A stretch of DNA of 64,000 nucleotides from Diploptera punctata. Its lineage: Eukaryota; Arthropoda; Insecta; Blattodea; Blaberidae. The position numbers were made by a program, and so were the translations under genes. Positions 52,319-64,000 of the stretch are shown piece by piece. The notes beneath the pieces were generated by a model, which was given only the letters and a program-made list of their open reading frames with translations, did not search any database and was not told the DNA's origin. How positions within the stretch are numbered: position 1 is the first letter of the stretch; each line of letters begins with the position of its first letter. The DNA is taken from positions 2,321,501 through 2,385,500 of the forward strand of contig JASPKZ010007250.1 of NCBI GenBank assembly GCA_030220185.1, in the 5' to 3' direction.

Positions 52319-52880
52319 TATGTATATATATATATATTAAAAATGTGTCAGTCTTCCCGATTATGGTATTTTTCAACAGTTTCTATGATATCAGGATGAA
52401 ACTTACTTCCCAGACCAGACATGTCAGGGATTGTCGTTCACTCTCATTATTTAACCCATTAACTGTCACGATCCCCATTTGGGGATTGTTGTTTCTATTT
52501 GACTTTTGTAGCAATTTTTATGTTGGTAGACTTGATTTCTTCTTTGGATTGTTGTCAGTAGTTTCTTCAAACTTGTGTATTGTGACAGTTTGAAATTTTA
52601 AAACAGAACATTTGTAAAGTGCGATTTCTGAGAAGGGAGCAATCATTTCAACGTTCTATTATATCACAGTTTTAAAAAGAATGTAAAAGTAGTGTAATTA
52701 TCTATGGAATTTTTATTTTATATAAATTAATTTGTTTAATAATGTTTCTAGATTATATCCATTGTCATTTTACTTTCACATATAATTTAGTTTTGCTCTA
52801 CCGGTTGCTTGAAGCTCGATCCCCATTTGGGGCTCATGATAGATGCCACCTAGATTTTTCTTTTTAATTTTCAGATTTCA

Positions 52881-53084
52881 ATGAAACGTCATTATATACT
52901 AAGGGCCGTTAGTTCTTGTAAACTGGAGGATATTGTTAATGATCCCAATTTTATGGCATCTGACAGTGAAGATGAGGATTTGTTTGATATTATTGACATC
53001 GTGAAGCTTCCTCCGGAAATAGGGGTGAGATCAACAAGGCACCACTCGGATGAACAGAATGAACAACTGTCCTATCGAAAGTGA
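52881..53084 (+). pseudogene. piggyBac transposase N-terminal relic
   Basis: MKRHYILRAVSSCKLEDIVN then an acidic DSEDEDLFD segment, as in the N-terminal acidic region of piggyBac transposases. Stops at 53084, and the central DDE region is deleted. Confidence 0.75.
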
Positions 53085-53253
53085 CAAATAGTATGAAGAA
53101 AAAAGAAAGAGGAACTTATGACTAGAGGTTTGACAACAATGAGATCTTGGCAGTTACATGGAAGGACAATAACTGTGTGAACCTTCTAACAAATCATGAG
53201 GAAATTGAAACAATAAACAATGTCAAGAGATGGAGCAGAAATGAAAGAAGGAG

Positions 53254-53748
53254 GTGCAGGTCCCGCAGCCAAATTTTATAACAGAGTACAATAAGCACAT
53301 GGGAGGCGTGGACAAGCTCGATTGTAATGTTGAGAAATACCGCATAAAAACCCGAAGTAAGAAATGGTATTTTCCATTGATAACCAAATGCAATGGATGT
53401 GGCGCTGGTAAATGCCATGTTTTCTATAGTCTCGCCAATTGAAAAGTATCGTTGCTTCAGTTCAGGAGGATGATGGCTAGAGGATATATTGTTCGATCAT
53501 CCATTTCTGACCCAAAGCAGACTGGATGTCCATCATATCCGAAACCATCTTCTTCTCGTGTTCCAGTGGAGATCAGGACCTCTGGTTCCGGCCATATGAA
53601 CGAACGCACGACCATGGGAAGAAAAAGAAAATGTGCAGTTTCCAAGATAAATGCAAGAAAACAATGTTGTGTGTGCAATGTAGGACTTCATGTTGACTGC
53701 TTTTCTGTCTGGCACAGTAAACAAAAATGTAACAAAATTGTAAATTAA
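53254..53748 (+). pseudogene. piggyBac transposase C-terminal relic
   Basis: 53270-53380 gives EYNKHMGGVDKLDCN with the final catalytic-domain Asp, then RTRSKKWYFPL. A frame break near 53440 follows. 53452-53748 gives RKRKCAVSKINARKQCCVCN and VGLHVDCFSVWH, the cysteine-rich zinc-binding end. Family order is preserved. Confidence 0.85.
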
Positions 53749-53954
53749 CAAGGTAGCAATCGCCATGATCCCCAATTGGGATCGTTATATTTAACCTATT
53801 TATTAAAAGAGTATTCAAATGATGTAATTGTTTTTGCATATACACATCTTCAAATACCTTAAAACATGATAAAAGTGAAAATTGCAAGGAAAAAATTTGG
53901 CAGTTAATGGGTTAAATCTATTATTTATTGATATTTTAAGGTCTTGATACTGAA

Positions 53955-54690
53955 AATGGTATCTGGATAACGACTATGAGCTCAGTCTAGGACGGGGCCG
54001 TCCAAACTAGGTCCTCCATAACTTTCTATCCGGCCCCTGTATCCCTGTAGTATTGTAACAAGTTCAAATACGCTTACAGTAAGCCTATTAACAATATACA
54101 TGAATTCAAATATCTGCACACTATAATCGTTCATGACAATAATATTAATAAGGAAACAAGGAGAAAGATTCTCCATGCCAACAGATGCTATTATGCACTT
54201 ATTTAAATCACACATTAATTGGAAGCAAAATTAAACATTTATAAAACCATACTGAGACCAGTTGCTACTTATGGCAGTGAATGCTGGACATTTAGCAGAG
54301 AGAATGGAGAAATCTTGGAGAAAATCCTGGGACCTACAAATGATCGTGGAGTATCGCGGATAAGATATAACAATGAAATCTACAATTTCTATTCAGACCC
54401 AGATATTGTAAATGCTATTAAAATTGGCAGACTGAGATGGGTGGGTCATATAATGAGAATGGAGGAGGAGAATACCACTAGAAAGCTTACACTACTGAGA
54501 CCAGATGGAGGAAGAAGAAGAGGAAGACCGAAGCTGAGATGGATAGATGGAATAGAGGAGGTCCTCCGAAAGCTCGGTGTCCGGGTATGGAGAAGGAGGG
54601 CGTTGGACAGGGATGCGTGGAGTTTTCTAACAGCAGCCAGGGCTCAGAAAGGGCTGTAGAACTGGAAGAAGAAGAAGAAGAAGGCCTATT
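53955..54690 (+). pseudogene. LINE-G C-terminal fragment, (GAA)n tail
   Basis: 54219-54659 (146 codons): KTILRPVATYGSECWTFSRE, RLRWVGHIMRMEEENTTRKL and RRRGRPKLRWIDGIEEVLRK, then a normal stop and gaagaagaagaagaagaagg. Upstream decayed RT end (EFKYLHTIIVHDNN) at about 54100-54215. It is 5' truncated. Confidence 0.8.
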
Positions 54691-54762
54691 AACAATGTAA
54701 TAGAACAAGGATTTGGATAACATGTTATAACGAGATAACAAGAAAAGTAGTAAATCAACAGG

Positions 54763-54764
54763 CG

Positions 54765-54817
<53 letters not shown>
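54763..54817. repeat. (AAT)n microsatellite
   Basis: About 18 AAT units. Confidence 0.95.
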
Positions 54818-54818
<1 letters not shown>

Positions 54819-54989
54819 GTAACAAAAGTCCACTGTGGCAGACAAGAAGATTATGATTATGAAAAAATTAATCGACCACGGCCATGTTTGAACCCGCCAC
54901 TCTTGTGATAGCAGCAAGGAACATCACCAGACCACCGAGGACGTGTTCATTTACGTATCATACAGGTGTGGAATAACTCATAAAAACAA

Positions 54990-55080
54990 TCACCCAATAA
55001 AACTTCTCCCGACCGGGGATCGTACACGGATCCCCTTGCGTACGAGACAGGGACGCTACCTCGACACAACACCGGTGAAT
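54990..55080 (-). mobile_element. SINE-A head, decayed
   Basis: tcccgaccggggatcgtaca and gctacctcgacacaacaccg are mutated forms of the head. Confidence 0.55.
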
Positions 55081-55726
55081 TTTTCAGGTGTCCAAATGTT
55101 TTAAAAACACTAGCGAAGTATATTTCGCATATTTTAGTTTCTTTGCTAATAAGAGGAAACGGCAGTATCAATGCACAGTTTGATAATCAATTGACCGGCT
55201 AATACGCATATCACAGATGGGTAGAGAGCAAGTACGCTAACATCGAATGAACACAATCGTAAACGAACAAAACTAGCTGTACCCATCAAATTAATGGTCT
55301 CTGAAAACAACGTAGCCCGGTACTTTTAGCTCGCAAAAGTCAACACTTGTTGTTGATGTTCCAAACATAGCACTAAGCTCTCAAAACCTACAGGAAATCC
55401 CTCCCCTCACCCCTATTAAAAACAAACGACAGAGTCGATATTAATCAATACCATTATGTCGCTCCAGTGTCAATATGGTCCCACAACTCTGAAGAGAGAT
55501 TACAAGTTGAAATAGGATTAGCGGACTTCCAAGTTATGTCACATGGCCACCACAAGTTTCTGGCTGTTTGTCTTGCCCTTGCGTCGATACACTGCACTGG
55601 TACATAAACACAGTTTGAAGTTACCTATTCAATTACAACCTCTTCTTGGAAGTCACGATTTGACAGCAGCATTAACAGCCGGATGTCAAAAGCACAATAT
55701 ATAGAATTGAATGGAAAGAAGAATAA
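55081..55726. other. No recognised feature
   Basis: No shared repeat or gene-like frame. Confidence 0.35.
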
Positions 55727-56146
55727 TATACCCTGTCCGATCTTAAAGCGATCCTCGTCAAAACAAAATCATTGTGACCTGCTCGCCTTTCATTGGTTGT
55801 AGAAGCATAAGTACGCGAAAAAGTAGTTCTCTTCATTAAATTACAAATATGTCCTCTGAATATACTTGTTATTCTTCGTGAATGAAAATAATAACATTCA
55901 AAACAAAAATATTCTAAAATATACCTAATCATAATTACAACTTAAAATAGTTTATTACATATAGATGATGCATTTGAGTCACACTTCAGTCGATTATCAT
56001 GAGACAAAATGGCTGAAAGTGTCGAGTCTTCAATTGCTGTGTCGTCATCTCCCTGTCAAAAGTGATAGTAATTGTGGAGCGAATGGCGGAAGGATACAAT
56101 TGGCGTTTGTTGATGTTAGAATCACTCTAAGAGCGGATAAGGTCTA
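55727..56146 (+). mobile_element. MITE-like family Y, copy 2
   Basis: Matches 32738-33340 with an internal deletion between gtgtcgtcatctccctgtc and the shared end gaatggcggaaggatacaat. The right end is ctctaagagcggataaggtc. Confidence 0.55.
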
Positions 56147-56212
56147 GGCATCAGCATTCCATTCCATTTCCCGCCCCCCTTCGCGGCGGGATAGAAGTAG
56201 ATATTCCTCGGC

Positions 56213-56375
56213 CTACCATTTTACTGCTGGCCTCACATCCACATGTGCTAATCACAGAGGTAGACGATCATCCAGCCAGTGTAGGGGTGACATGTGATCA
56301 GAATGTCGGACACCCCAGCCGTTATAGCTATTTTCTCATATGAAGCCGCTACTTATTGTAGCTACCCAAATTCAT
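56213..56375 (-). mobile_element. SINE-B, outer half
   Basis: gctggcctcacatccacatg, cagccagtgtaggggtgaca, ccagccgttatagct and ccgctacttattgtagctac. Head absent. Confidence 0.7.
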
Positions 56376-56384
56376 CTGAAAATA

Positions 56385-56790
56385 TCATCATAATCAACAA
56401 CAAGGATTAAGCCCAATGGCCTTTCCGATCTCATTATAGGTAGAATTGATCCTTCCATCTCTTCAATGGTCTTCCCAACATTCTTCTCCCTTTTGGTTTA
56501 TAATTATACATTCTTTTTGGTATGCGCTGTTCATTCATTCGTAATACGTGCTGAAGATAAGCATTTTGATAATATTTTATTCATTCACAGAGATTAAATA
56601 TATTAAGTTCTGTTCTTATATCTTCGTTTTTCTTTTTATCGGTCCTTTGGTATCCTGCTATTGCTCTCAACATCTTCATTTCAGCAGCCTCTATTTGTTT
56701 ACTATCTGCCTTTGTTAATGTCCAGGTTTCACATCCATAGATAAGAGATGGAACTGCCAATACTTTGCAAATAATTGTATTTATTTAATT
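56385..56790 (-). mobile_element. LINE-B-like fragment, decayed
   Basis: Reversed CYGCET/AAEMKMLRAIAGYQR-type coding (catttcagcagcctctattt, aatgtccaggtttcacatcc). Tail of CAT type near 56390. Confidence 0.6.
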
Positions 56791-57229
56791 AATGATACAA
56801 TTAAAACTTTAAACCGTGCCGGGTATTTGACGAATCCGGTATTGTGACGAAAAAAGTTAAGAGAATGTCCGTGTAGCTCTACTGGAAAGGTCGTTAGATG
56901 AGCAAAACAGGCCTATTTATTTTTAGCATATTTACTACGTAGTGTGAAAAATAAAAATATAACCTACAATCAATGTCAAGTGTAGATTAGTTTCATGGAA
57001 AGCATTTCGTTGTATTACGCGCGGAAATAGCAAAACTCATTCGGGTTGACAGAGAAACTGTTCCACTCCAAATCTATGTATAATTCAGAATAAAGGCAAG
57101 TTTTATAAAGTGTCAAGACCCATCCTATCATATATGCGAGCTTTGAAATGCATTAAGTATTCATTTCTTGTAAGGGGAAAAAAGTGAATCTGGACAGATT
57201 TAGAAGAGCGGCCAGAGGTAAAAATATAT
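56791..57229. other. No recognised feature
   Basis: No repeat match. Confidence 0.35.
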
Positions 57230-58590
57230 TATGCTGTATTACAATTAATCAATTCAAATGCCTAGGAACAATAATTAAAAACAGGAATGAGGTGCACAAT
57301 TTGGAAATAAATGCTAGTATGCATTACAGGGGCTCTTATCGTCCCAACCTCTCTCAAAAAGCAATAAACTGAAAATACATATAAAACTGTTATTCTCCCA
57401 GTTATATTATATGGATGTGAAACATATGCTGTTGCTTTAAGGGAGAGAGAATATTACGAGTATTTGAGCACACGAGTTCTGAGGAAAATTTTTGAACTGA
57501 AAGAGAGATGAATAGATAGGAGAATGGGGAAGACTTACATAACAGTGTGCTATATTATCTTTATAGCAAACCAGATATAATATGAACAATTTTAGTCTCT
57601 TAGACTGCGATAGGCAGGGCATGTGACACGAATGGTGTATGGAAGAGAGGCATGGGAACTTATTGCAGGAAAATCAGAGGGGTAGCATCCATAGGTAAGC
57701 CAAGAATCAGGTGGGGAAAATAATTTTAACCATGATTTGAGGAGCGTGAATTAAATGGGGAATTTTAGAAAATATTAGCTAAGCATAGGGTTTTGTGGAG
57801 AGCTTATGTCTGATAGACGTCGGGTTCGAAAATGCCAGTGAGTTATTGGTAACGAGAAGACAAATGCAGTATGGAAAATTAAGTCTCTTAGAATTCAATA
57901 GCGAAATGCACAAATGAATTAAACATGGGCTCAATTCTGGAAATGCATGCTATTATGTATTACAGGGACTCTTTGAGTCCCAACTCCTTTTAAAAACGTT
58001 AAAACTGAAAACATATAAAACTGTTATTCTCCCAGTTATATTACATGGATGTAAAACATGGACTCTTATTTTAAGTGTATTTGAGAATAAGTTCTTCGGA
58101 AATGTTTTGGACCAAAGAGAGATGAACAGACAAGTGAATGGAGAAGACTACATAACAGTGAACTAGATGGTCTTTATAGGAAGCCACATAACAATAAGAA
58201 CAGTTAAGTCTCGTAGACTGCAGTGGGCAGAGGGAAAACGCCCAGTTGGTAGACTAAGAATGAGGTGGGATAATAATATTAACCATGATTTGGGGGAGAT
58301 GAATTATACAGGGAATTATTAGAAAATATTACCTAAGGATAGGGTTGTATGGAGAGCTTATGTCTGAACGACGTAGGGTTCAATACTGCCTGATTTAACA
58401 CACTGTATGAGATTGTTGGAAGACAGATTTAATATGAACAATTAAGTCTCAGACTGCGATAGGCAGCATATGTGAAACGAATGGGAAATGAATGAGGGAC
58501 ATAGGAACTTCTTGTAGGAAATCAGAGGGAAAGCTTCAAGTAAGAAGACCAAGGATGAGGTGGGAGAATAACATTGCCTATGATTTGATA
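57230..58590 (+). mobile_element. Three decayed RTE copies in series
   Basis: 57230-57845, 57900-58400 and about 58410-58590 each follow RTE order (tcaaatgcctaggaacaata; attctcccagttatattata; catgatttgaggag; gagcttatgtct; atgccagtgagt). Many indels remove any frame. They belong to a diverged RTE subfamily. Confidence 0.7.
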
Positions 58591-58591
58591 G

Positions 58592-58915
58592 AGGTCCGCA
58601 GTGGGCTAGTGATTATATTCCTTGCCTCAAGTTTCAAGGAACGTAGGTTCAAATCTGGACGTGATCGATGAATGTTTAGGATGGAAAAATCCAAGGAAAA
58701 AATCCTCCGGGATGAACTTTAAGCCGTAGGGCCCGAACCTGAAGATTTTCAAGCTCTTGAAAAATCACAAGCCGGAATAAAAAAGGCCTCTGTGCAAAAT
58801 TGATGGTCCATTTCCCATGCAGTAATACCTTAGTTATCAAAGATGCCTCATTAGGGCGCTAGGCCGATCCCCTATCACTCGCTGACAACTATGGTCAAAT
58901 AAGTGAAACTAAATT
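58592..58915 (+). mobile_element. SINE-C, older copy
   Basis: Head gtccgcagtgggctagtgat, B-box region gtaggttcaaatctgg. Body with aaaatccaaggaaaaaatcc, cctgaagattttcaagctct. Tail aagtgaaactaaatt as in 6173-6582. Confidence 0.75.
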
Positions 58916-59512
58916 AACTTGGTCAATAAGTTCAAGAAAAAGGCTTAAAATAATGATACAGAAAATTATTAGAAAATATTATATAAGAAAAGGGTTGTTT
59001 TTTTGCTTATGTCTGCGTGGGGTCTGGATCGTTAGTGCCTGTAAGTTAACAACACACTGTATAAGATTGTTAAGGAGAAGACAGATGCTTACACACTGGA
59101 ATGCCCTGGACTACGACACGTCTAAGCCGGCCGCGGAAACCGTCATCTGCGGGAGCTTATCACCGTGTCTGCCGAAGCGAAGGACCCACAATGCAATGTG
59201 GAATCACGTGCAAGTGGAATCCGGCTTTACAAACCCCAACCCTGTCAAATCTTGCACTCAAGCAAAAATGATTCTAACAGCAACAAAAGAAAGTTAAAAA
59301 AAGGGACGTAAGGAAGGAATAACATGGTTCTTTCTAGAATCACTATTGCATTTCTAACCATCCTCCACCAATCTAAATACAATGCTAGTATAGTGGACTC
59401 AGTATTTTAGATTATAGGCGCTTTGCTTTGTAGTTACGTAGGTCTATTTTGCACGGATAAGTATTTTGCATATCAGGCGGCGTTGTCACGTTTTATTCGC
59501 TAGCACTAACAT
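58916..59512. other. No recognised feature
   Basis: A GC-richer patch at 59080-59260 with no recognised motif. Confidence 0.3.
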
Positions 59513-59935
59513 AGTTACTTACTCACTGGCACTATCGAACCCGTAGGTTCATGGCCGCGCGGACCTAAACTCTCCATACATCCCTATTCTGAACTAATGT
59601 TTTCCAATCATTCCATGTATAATCTACTTCCCTCAAATCATGGTTAATGTTATTCTCCCACCTCATTATTGGTCTACCAATTGGACGTTTTCCCTCTGGT
59701 TTTCCCCCAAGGAACTTCCATGCACCTCTTTCATCCCCCATACGTGCCACATGTCTTGCTCACCGTAGTCTACGAGACTTAACTGTTCTTATTATATCTG
59801 GGTTCCTAGCATATAATGTAGCTCACTATTATGTAGTTTTCTTCATTCATCTGTCTCTGTTCATCTCTTTTTGACCCAGCAATTTTCCTAACAATTTTAT
59901 TCTCAAATACTCGTAATCTTCTTTTCTCCCTTAAG
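59513..59935 (-). mobile_element. RTE 3' fragment
   Basis: acttactcactggcactatc to ttcttttctcccttaa reversed. The frame 59750-59565 keeps GGKPEGKRPIGRPIMRWENN and NINHDLREVDYTWNDWKTLV. Moderately diverged. Confidence 0.8.

Positions 59936-59937
<2 letters not shown>

Positions 59938-59976
<39 letters not shown>
59938..59976. repeat. (TA)n microsatellite
   Basis: About 19 TA units. Confidence 0.95.
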
Positions 59977-59979
<3 letters not shown>

Positions 59980-60732
59980 TTATTTACGAGAAAACAAACA
60001 CGTTGCCCGCTAAAGCAGTTTTTAAATTTTGGGTTTGAGATAATTCCCATTCCTATTGGTTGGGTTTAGCTGAATTTTATAAAATACTTTTGTTGTTTTA
60101 TTTCAATATCATATACCGAGTTTCATTCCGAAAGTTCGAAAATTGCAGCCGCTAGAGCGATTTTTAAAAGTTCACTTCAAGTTAACCCACTACGATGCAC
60201 TTCAGATTAACTTTAATGGTCCAATTTTGTTGGTTAACGATCGCCACCTTAGTTTTCATAAGTAGAGCTGCTCTTTTTTCGCATTATTTTGTTATTATTA
60301 TTATTATTATTATTCTGATTTTTAATTTCGTGGGAAGAAAATCAATTTTATCATTTTTTCGCTAAACACTATCTCCGCTAAGTTTTAATTTTGCTTTCAT
60401 TTCACAGTTTGATAAAGAATGTTTTCTGAATTTCCAGTGAATTGTGTAAAGTTGTTATGCATCTGAATGAACAAAAAAATTAATAAACAGAATACCTAGA
60501 ATTGTATTGATGTATTATTTGCTTCAGTTGTTAACAGGCTAATTAATTATTCATTTTCATTTTTACATTTAACCTTGTAGAATACCTGTCTCTTCTCAAA
60601 CTAAGATTTTTCTTCTATCACACAGAAACCAGAAAAACACATTTCAAAAATTATTATTTTTTTATGAATATCGTTAAAATTTCACATTTTTCTCATCATT
60701 ACTCAGTTTCGCTTCAAATTGAATTTTTCGCT
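59977..60732. other. No recognised feature
   Basis: AT-rich, with a short ATT run at 60293-60315. Confidence 0.35.
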
Positions 60733-61077
60733 ATCCATCTATAGTAATTCTGCCCGAGGGCAGGTCTTTCACTGCAATCATAGCAATTTCATGCTATGCT
60801 TTGCAGCTTTACTATGGAATTGTAGGCGTGGTAGCTTTCCGTTGCTTTGCACACCGGTGAAGGATAATGATGATGATTATAATGATAAGGATGATGATGA
60901 TGGCCATATGATTTCGGGGACCGTTTCGGTATTAAAGTTTTCCTGACATTTGTCTTACAGGCGAGGAAAAACCCCGATAAAAACTTCACCCAGAAAAACT
61001 GTCCCGACCGGGGATCGAACCCGGGACCGCTGCGTGACAAGGCAGCATGCTATCTCAAGACCTCAGCGGTGGACAGC
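60733..61077 (-). mobile_element. SINE-A with tail type ii
   Basis: Complete reversed copy from gtccaccgctgaggtcttga (head) to tail ii (agtaattctgcccgagggca). The B box ggttcgatccc is intact. Confidence 0.8.
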
Positions 61078-61244
61078 TACACTTTAATTAATTTAATTTA
61101 ATAAATAATGCTATAGCTCTGTAGAGTTCCTTCAAGTCTTCTTAGAAACTATTCAATGTGTACTTGTGAATGATGATTCATTGCATTGAATGTGGAACTA
61201 AGAGAGTAAGGTAAAGGGAGGATTCATGCTTGGATGGGAATGTA

Positions 61245-61317
61245 GCCTGAGTTAGCTCAGTCGTCAGAGCATCAGCACGCAAACTTGAAGGTTCGGAATT
61301 CGATCCCCGGTTCAGGC
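61245..61317 (+). tRNA. tRNA-like sequence (SINE head or pseudo-tRNA)
   Basis: Acceptor GCCTGAG pairs with TTCAGGC. The D arm GCTC/GAGC and B box ttcgatcccc are present. The anticodon arm is poor. An A run follows directly and then the satellite. A retroposed unit is more likely than a gene. Confidence 0.4.
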
Positions 61318-61333
61318 AAAAAAAAAAATCTTG

Positions 61334-64000
61334 ACCACTGACTGCTATGAATGTCTATAAAACATAACACACACTTTTGCTTCGAAGCCTGTAAAATTTA
61401 CCTTTTAAAAATGCATTGAAATTCCCATGAAAAGTAATGATTACTTACGATCGTGAGCCCACAAAAAGCTTTTGTAATACCGGTAGACTATACAGAAGTG
61501 TAGAAGTGTGACTGGTATAAAATATTATAAAAATATCTTTACCACTGACTGCTATAAATGTCTATAAAACATAACATACACTTTTGCTTCGAAGCCTGAA
61601 AAATTTACCTTTTAAAAATGCATTGAAATTCCCATGAAAAGTAATGATTACTTACGATCGTGAGCCTACAAAAAGCTTTTGTAATACCGGTAGACTATAC
61701 ATACAGAAGTGTAGAAGTGTGACTGGTATAAAATATTATAAAAATATCTTTACCACTGACTGCTATAAATGTCTATAAAACATAACATACACTTTTGCTT
61801 CGAAGCCTGAAAAATTTACCTTTTAAAAATGCACTGAAATTCCCATGAAAAGTAATGATTACTTACGATCGTGAGCCCACAAAAAGCTTTTGTAATACCG
61901 GTAGACTATACAGAAGTGTAGAAGTGTGACTGGTATAAAATATTATAAAAATATCTTTACCACTGACTGCTATAAATGTCTATAAAACATAACACACACT
62001 TTTGCTTCGAAGCCTGAAAAATTTACCTTTTAAAAATGCATTGAAATTCCCATGAAAAGTAATGATTACTTACGATCGTGAGCCCACAAAAAGCTTTTGT
62101 AATACCGGTAGACTATACAGAAGTGTAGAAGTGTGACTGGTATAAAATATTATAAAAATATCTTTACCACTGACTGCTATAAATGTCTATAAAACATAAC
62201 ATACACTTTTGCTTCGAAGCCTGAAAAATTTACCTTTTAAAAATGCATTGAAATTCCCATGAAAAGTAATGATTACTTACGATCGTGAGCCCACAAAAGC
62301 TTTTGTAATACCGGTAGACTATACAGAAGTGTAGAAGTGTGACTGTATAAAATATTATAAAAATATCTTTACCACTGACTGCTATAAATGTCTATAAAAC
62401 ATAACATACACTTTTGCTTCGAAGCCTGAAAAATTTACCTTTTAAAAATGCACTGAAATTCCCATGAAAAGTAATGATTACTTACGATCGTGAGCCCACA
62501 AAAAGCTTTTGTAATACCGGTAGACTATACAGAAGTGTAGAAGTGTGACTGGTATAAAATATTATAAAAATATCTTTACCACTGACTGCTATAAATGTCT
62601 ATAAAACATAACACACACTTTTGCTTCGAAGCCTGAAAAATTTACCTTTTAAAAATGCATTGAAATTCCCATGAAAAGTAATGATTACTTACGATCGTGA
62701 GCCCACAAAAAGCTTTTGTAATACCGGTAGACTATACAGAAGTGTAGAAGTGTGACTGGTATACAATATTATAAAAATATCTTTACCACTGACTGCTATG
62801 AATGTCTATAAAACATAACACACACTTTTGCTTCGAAGCCTGTAAAATTTACCTTTTAAAATGCATTGAAATTCCCATGAAAAGTAATGATTACTTACGA
62901 TCGTGAGCCCACAAAAAGCTTTTGTAATACCGGTAGACTATACAGAAGTGTAGAAGTGTGACTGGTATAAAATATTATAAAAATATCTTTACCACTGACT
63001 GCTATAAATGTCTATAAAACATAACATACACTTTTGCTTCGAAGCCTGAAAAATTTTACCTTTTAAAAATGCATTGAAATTCCCATGAAAAGTAATGATT
63101 ACTTACGATCGTGAGCCCAAAAAAGCTTTTGTAATACGGTAGACTATACAGAGTGTAGAAGTGTGACTGGTATAAAATATTATAAAAATATCTTTACCAC
63201 TGACTGCTATAAATGTCTATAAAACATAACATACACTTTTGCTTCGAAGCCTGAAAAATTTACCTTTTAAAAATGCATTGAAATTCCCATGAAAAGTAAT
63301 GATTACTTACGATCGTGAGCCCACAAAAAGCTTTTGTAATACCGGTAGACTATACAGAAGTGTAGAAGTGTGACTGGTATAAAATATTATAAAAATATCT
63401 TTACCACTGACTGCTATAAATGTCTATAAAACATAACATACACTTTTGCTTCGAAGCCTGAAAAATTTACCTTTTAAAAATGCACTGAAATTCCCATGAA
63501 AAGTAATGATTACTTACGATCGTGAGCCCACAAAAAGCTTTTGTAATACCGGTAGACTATACAGAAGTGTAGAAGTGTGACTGGTATAAAATATTATAAA
63601 AATATCTTTACCACTGACTGCTATAAATGTCTATAAAACATAACACACACTTTTGCTTCGAAGCCTGAAAAATTTACCTTTTAAAAATGCATTGAAATTC
63701 CCATGAAAAGTAATGATTACTTACGATCGTGAGCCCACAAAAAGCTTTTGTAATACCGGTAGACTATACAGAAGTGTAGAAGTGTGACTGGTATACAATA
63801 TTATAAAAATATCTTTACCACTGACTGCTATAAATGTCTATAAAACATAACACACACTTTTTCTTCGAAGCCTGAAAAATTTACCTTTTAAAAATGCATT
63901 GAAATTCCCATGAAAAGTAATGATTACTTACGATCGTGAGCGCTTTTGTAATACCGGTAGACTATACAGAAGTGTGACTGGTATAAAATATTATAAAATA
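61334..64000. repeat. 207 bp tandem satellite, 13 monomers
   Basis: Monomers begin accactgactgctat at 61334, 61541, 61752, 61959, 62166, 62371, 62578, 62785, 62991, 63196, 63403, 63610 and 63817. Most periods are 205-207, one is 211. Variable sites (acacacac/acatacac; gcattg/gcactg) cycle with a period of three. The array continues past the window. Confidence 0.97.

Larger units (their letters stand above)
52455..53911 (+). mobile_element. piggyBac-superfamily transposon, defective
   Basis: Terminal repeats CCCATTAACTGtC and, complemented, CCCATTAACTGcC, each outside flanked by TTAA (52451-52454 and 53912-53915). 1457 bp. Three copies of an inner palindrome of the type ATCCCC-A-TTGGGGAT occur near 52481, 52820 and 53766. 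The coding region is broken and internally deleted. Ends appear intact, so it might still be moved in trans. Confidence 0.9.

Noticed and set aside
54627..54917. Leu/Tyr-rich frame as a membrane protein
   Set aside because: It crosses an AAT tract and the LINE-G tail.
61334..64000. CRISPR array
   Set aside because: Units are full-length near-identical 207 bp repeats with no unique spacers.

Overview
This 64 kb window is AT-rich eukaryotic DNA made almost entirely of transposable elements and simple repeats. I recognise no host gene. Long (AAT)n tracts, tRNA-headed SINEs, many 5'-truncated non-LTR retrotransposons, piggyBac, pogo and mariner remnants and Helitron-like ends point to an arthropod. 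A large polyneopteran insect genome such as a cockroach is my best guess, but it is inferred from overall character and not proven. Family labels used here (LINE-A to LINE-H, SINE-A to SINE-F) are local to this window.

Layout. 0-9 kb: SINE-A, LINE-A with a TTA tail, LINE-E, LINE-C carrying SINE-C, and an internally deleted RTE. 9-17.8 kb: SINE-D, hairpin elements with hammerhead-like motifs, LINE-A2 and LINE-B hosting younger insertions, and a cluster of AAT tracts with inserted elements. 18-25 kb: SINE-A, SINE-B, a nearly intact but 3'-truncated RTE copy, and two hairpin elements. 25.6-29 kb: a pogo-type DNA transposon nested in LINE-B, LINE-D, a Helitron-like element and another hairpin. 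29-36 kb: SINEs, two MITE-like families, a Tigger/pogo relic and a second Helitron-like end. 36-45 kb: LINE-B, LINE-C and LINE-A2 with nested RTE copies (one with an inverted 5' piece, one with a 124 bp tandem duplication) and a mariner-type element. 45.97-49.24 kb: a full-length RTE-clade retrotransposon (endonuclease plus reverse transcriptase) broken by one frameshift. 50-56 kb: SINE-A, LINE-F, a complete but defective piggyBac with TTAA ends, and LINE-G. 57-61 kb: decayed RTE copies and SINEs. 61.3-64 kb: a 207 bp tandem satellite running off the window edge.

How the parts relate. The RTE at 46-49 kb is the reference for about eighteen fragments spread through the window, several almost identical, so that lineage moved recently. 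SINEs and truncated LINEs presumably depend on such a partner. The feature I would follow first is a set of snap-back elements at 10.7, 12.7, 23.0, 23.3 and 28.5 kb. Each is two inverted arms plus a single one-sided tail of about 31-38 nt, bounded by a perfect 12-17 bp target-site duplication. Two of them, and with a shorter arm a third, carry hammerhead-ribozyme-like cores and a coding relic resembling the end of Penelope-like elements. A related hairpin with the same type of core lies at 9.5 kb.
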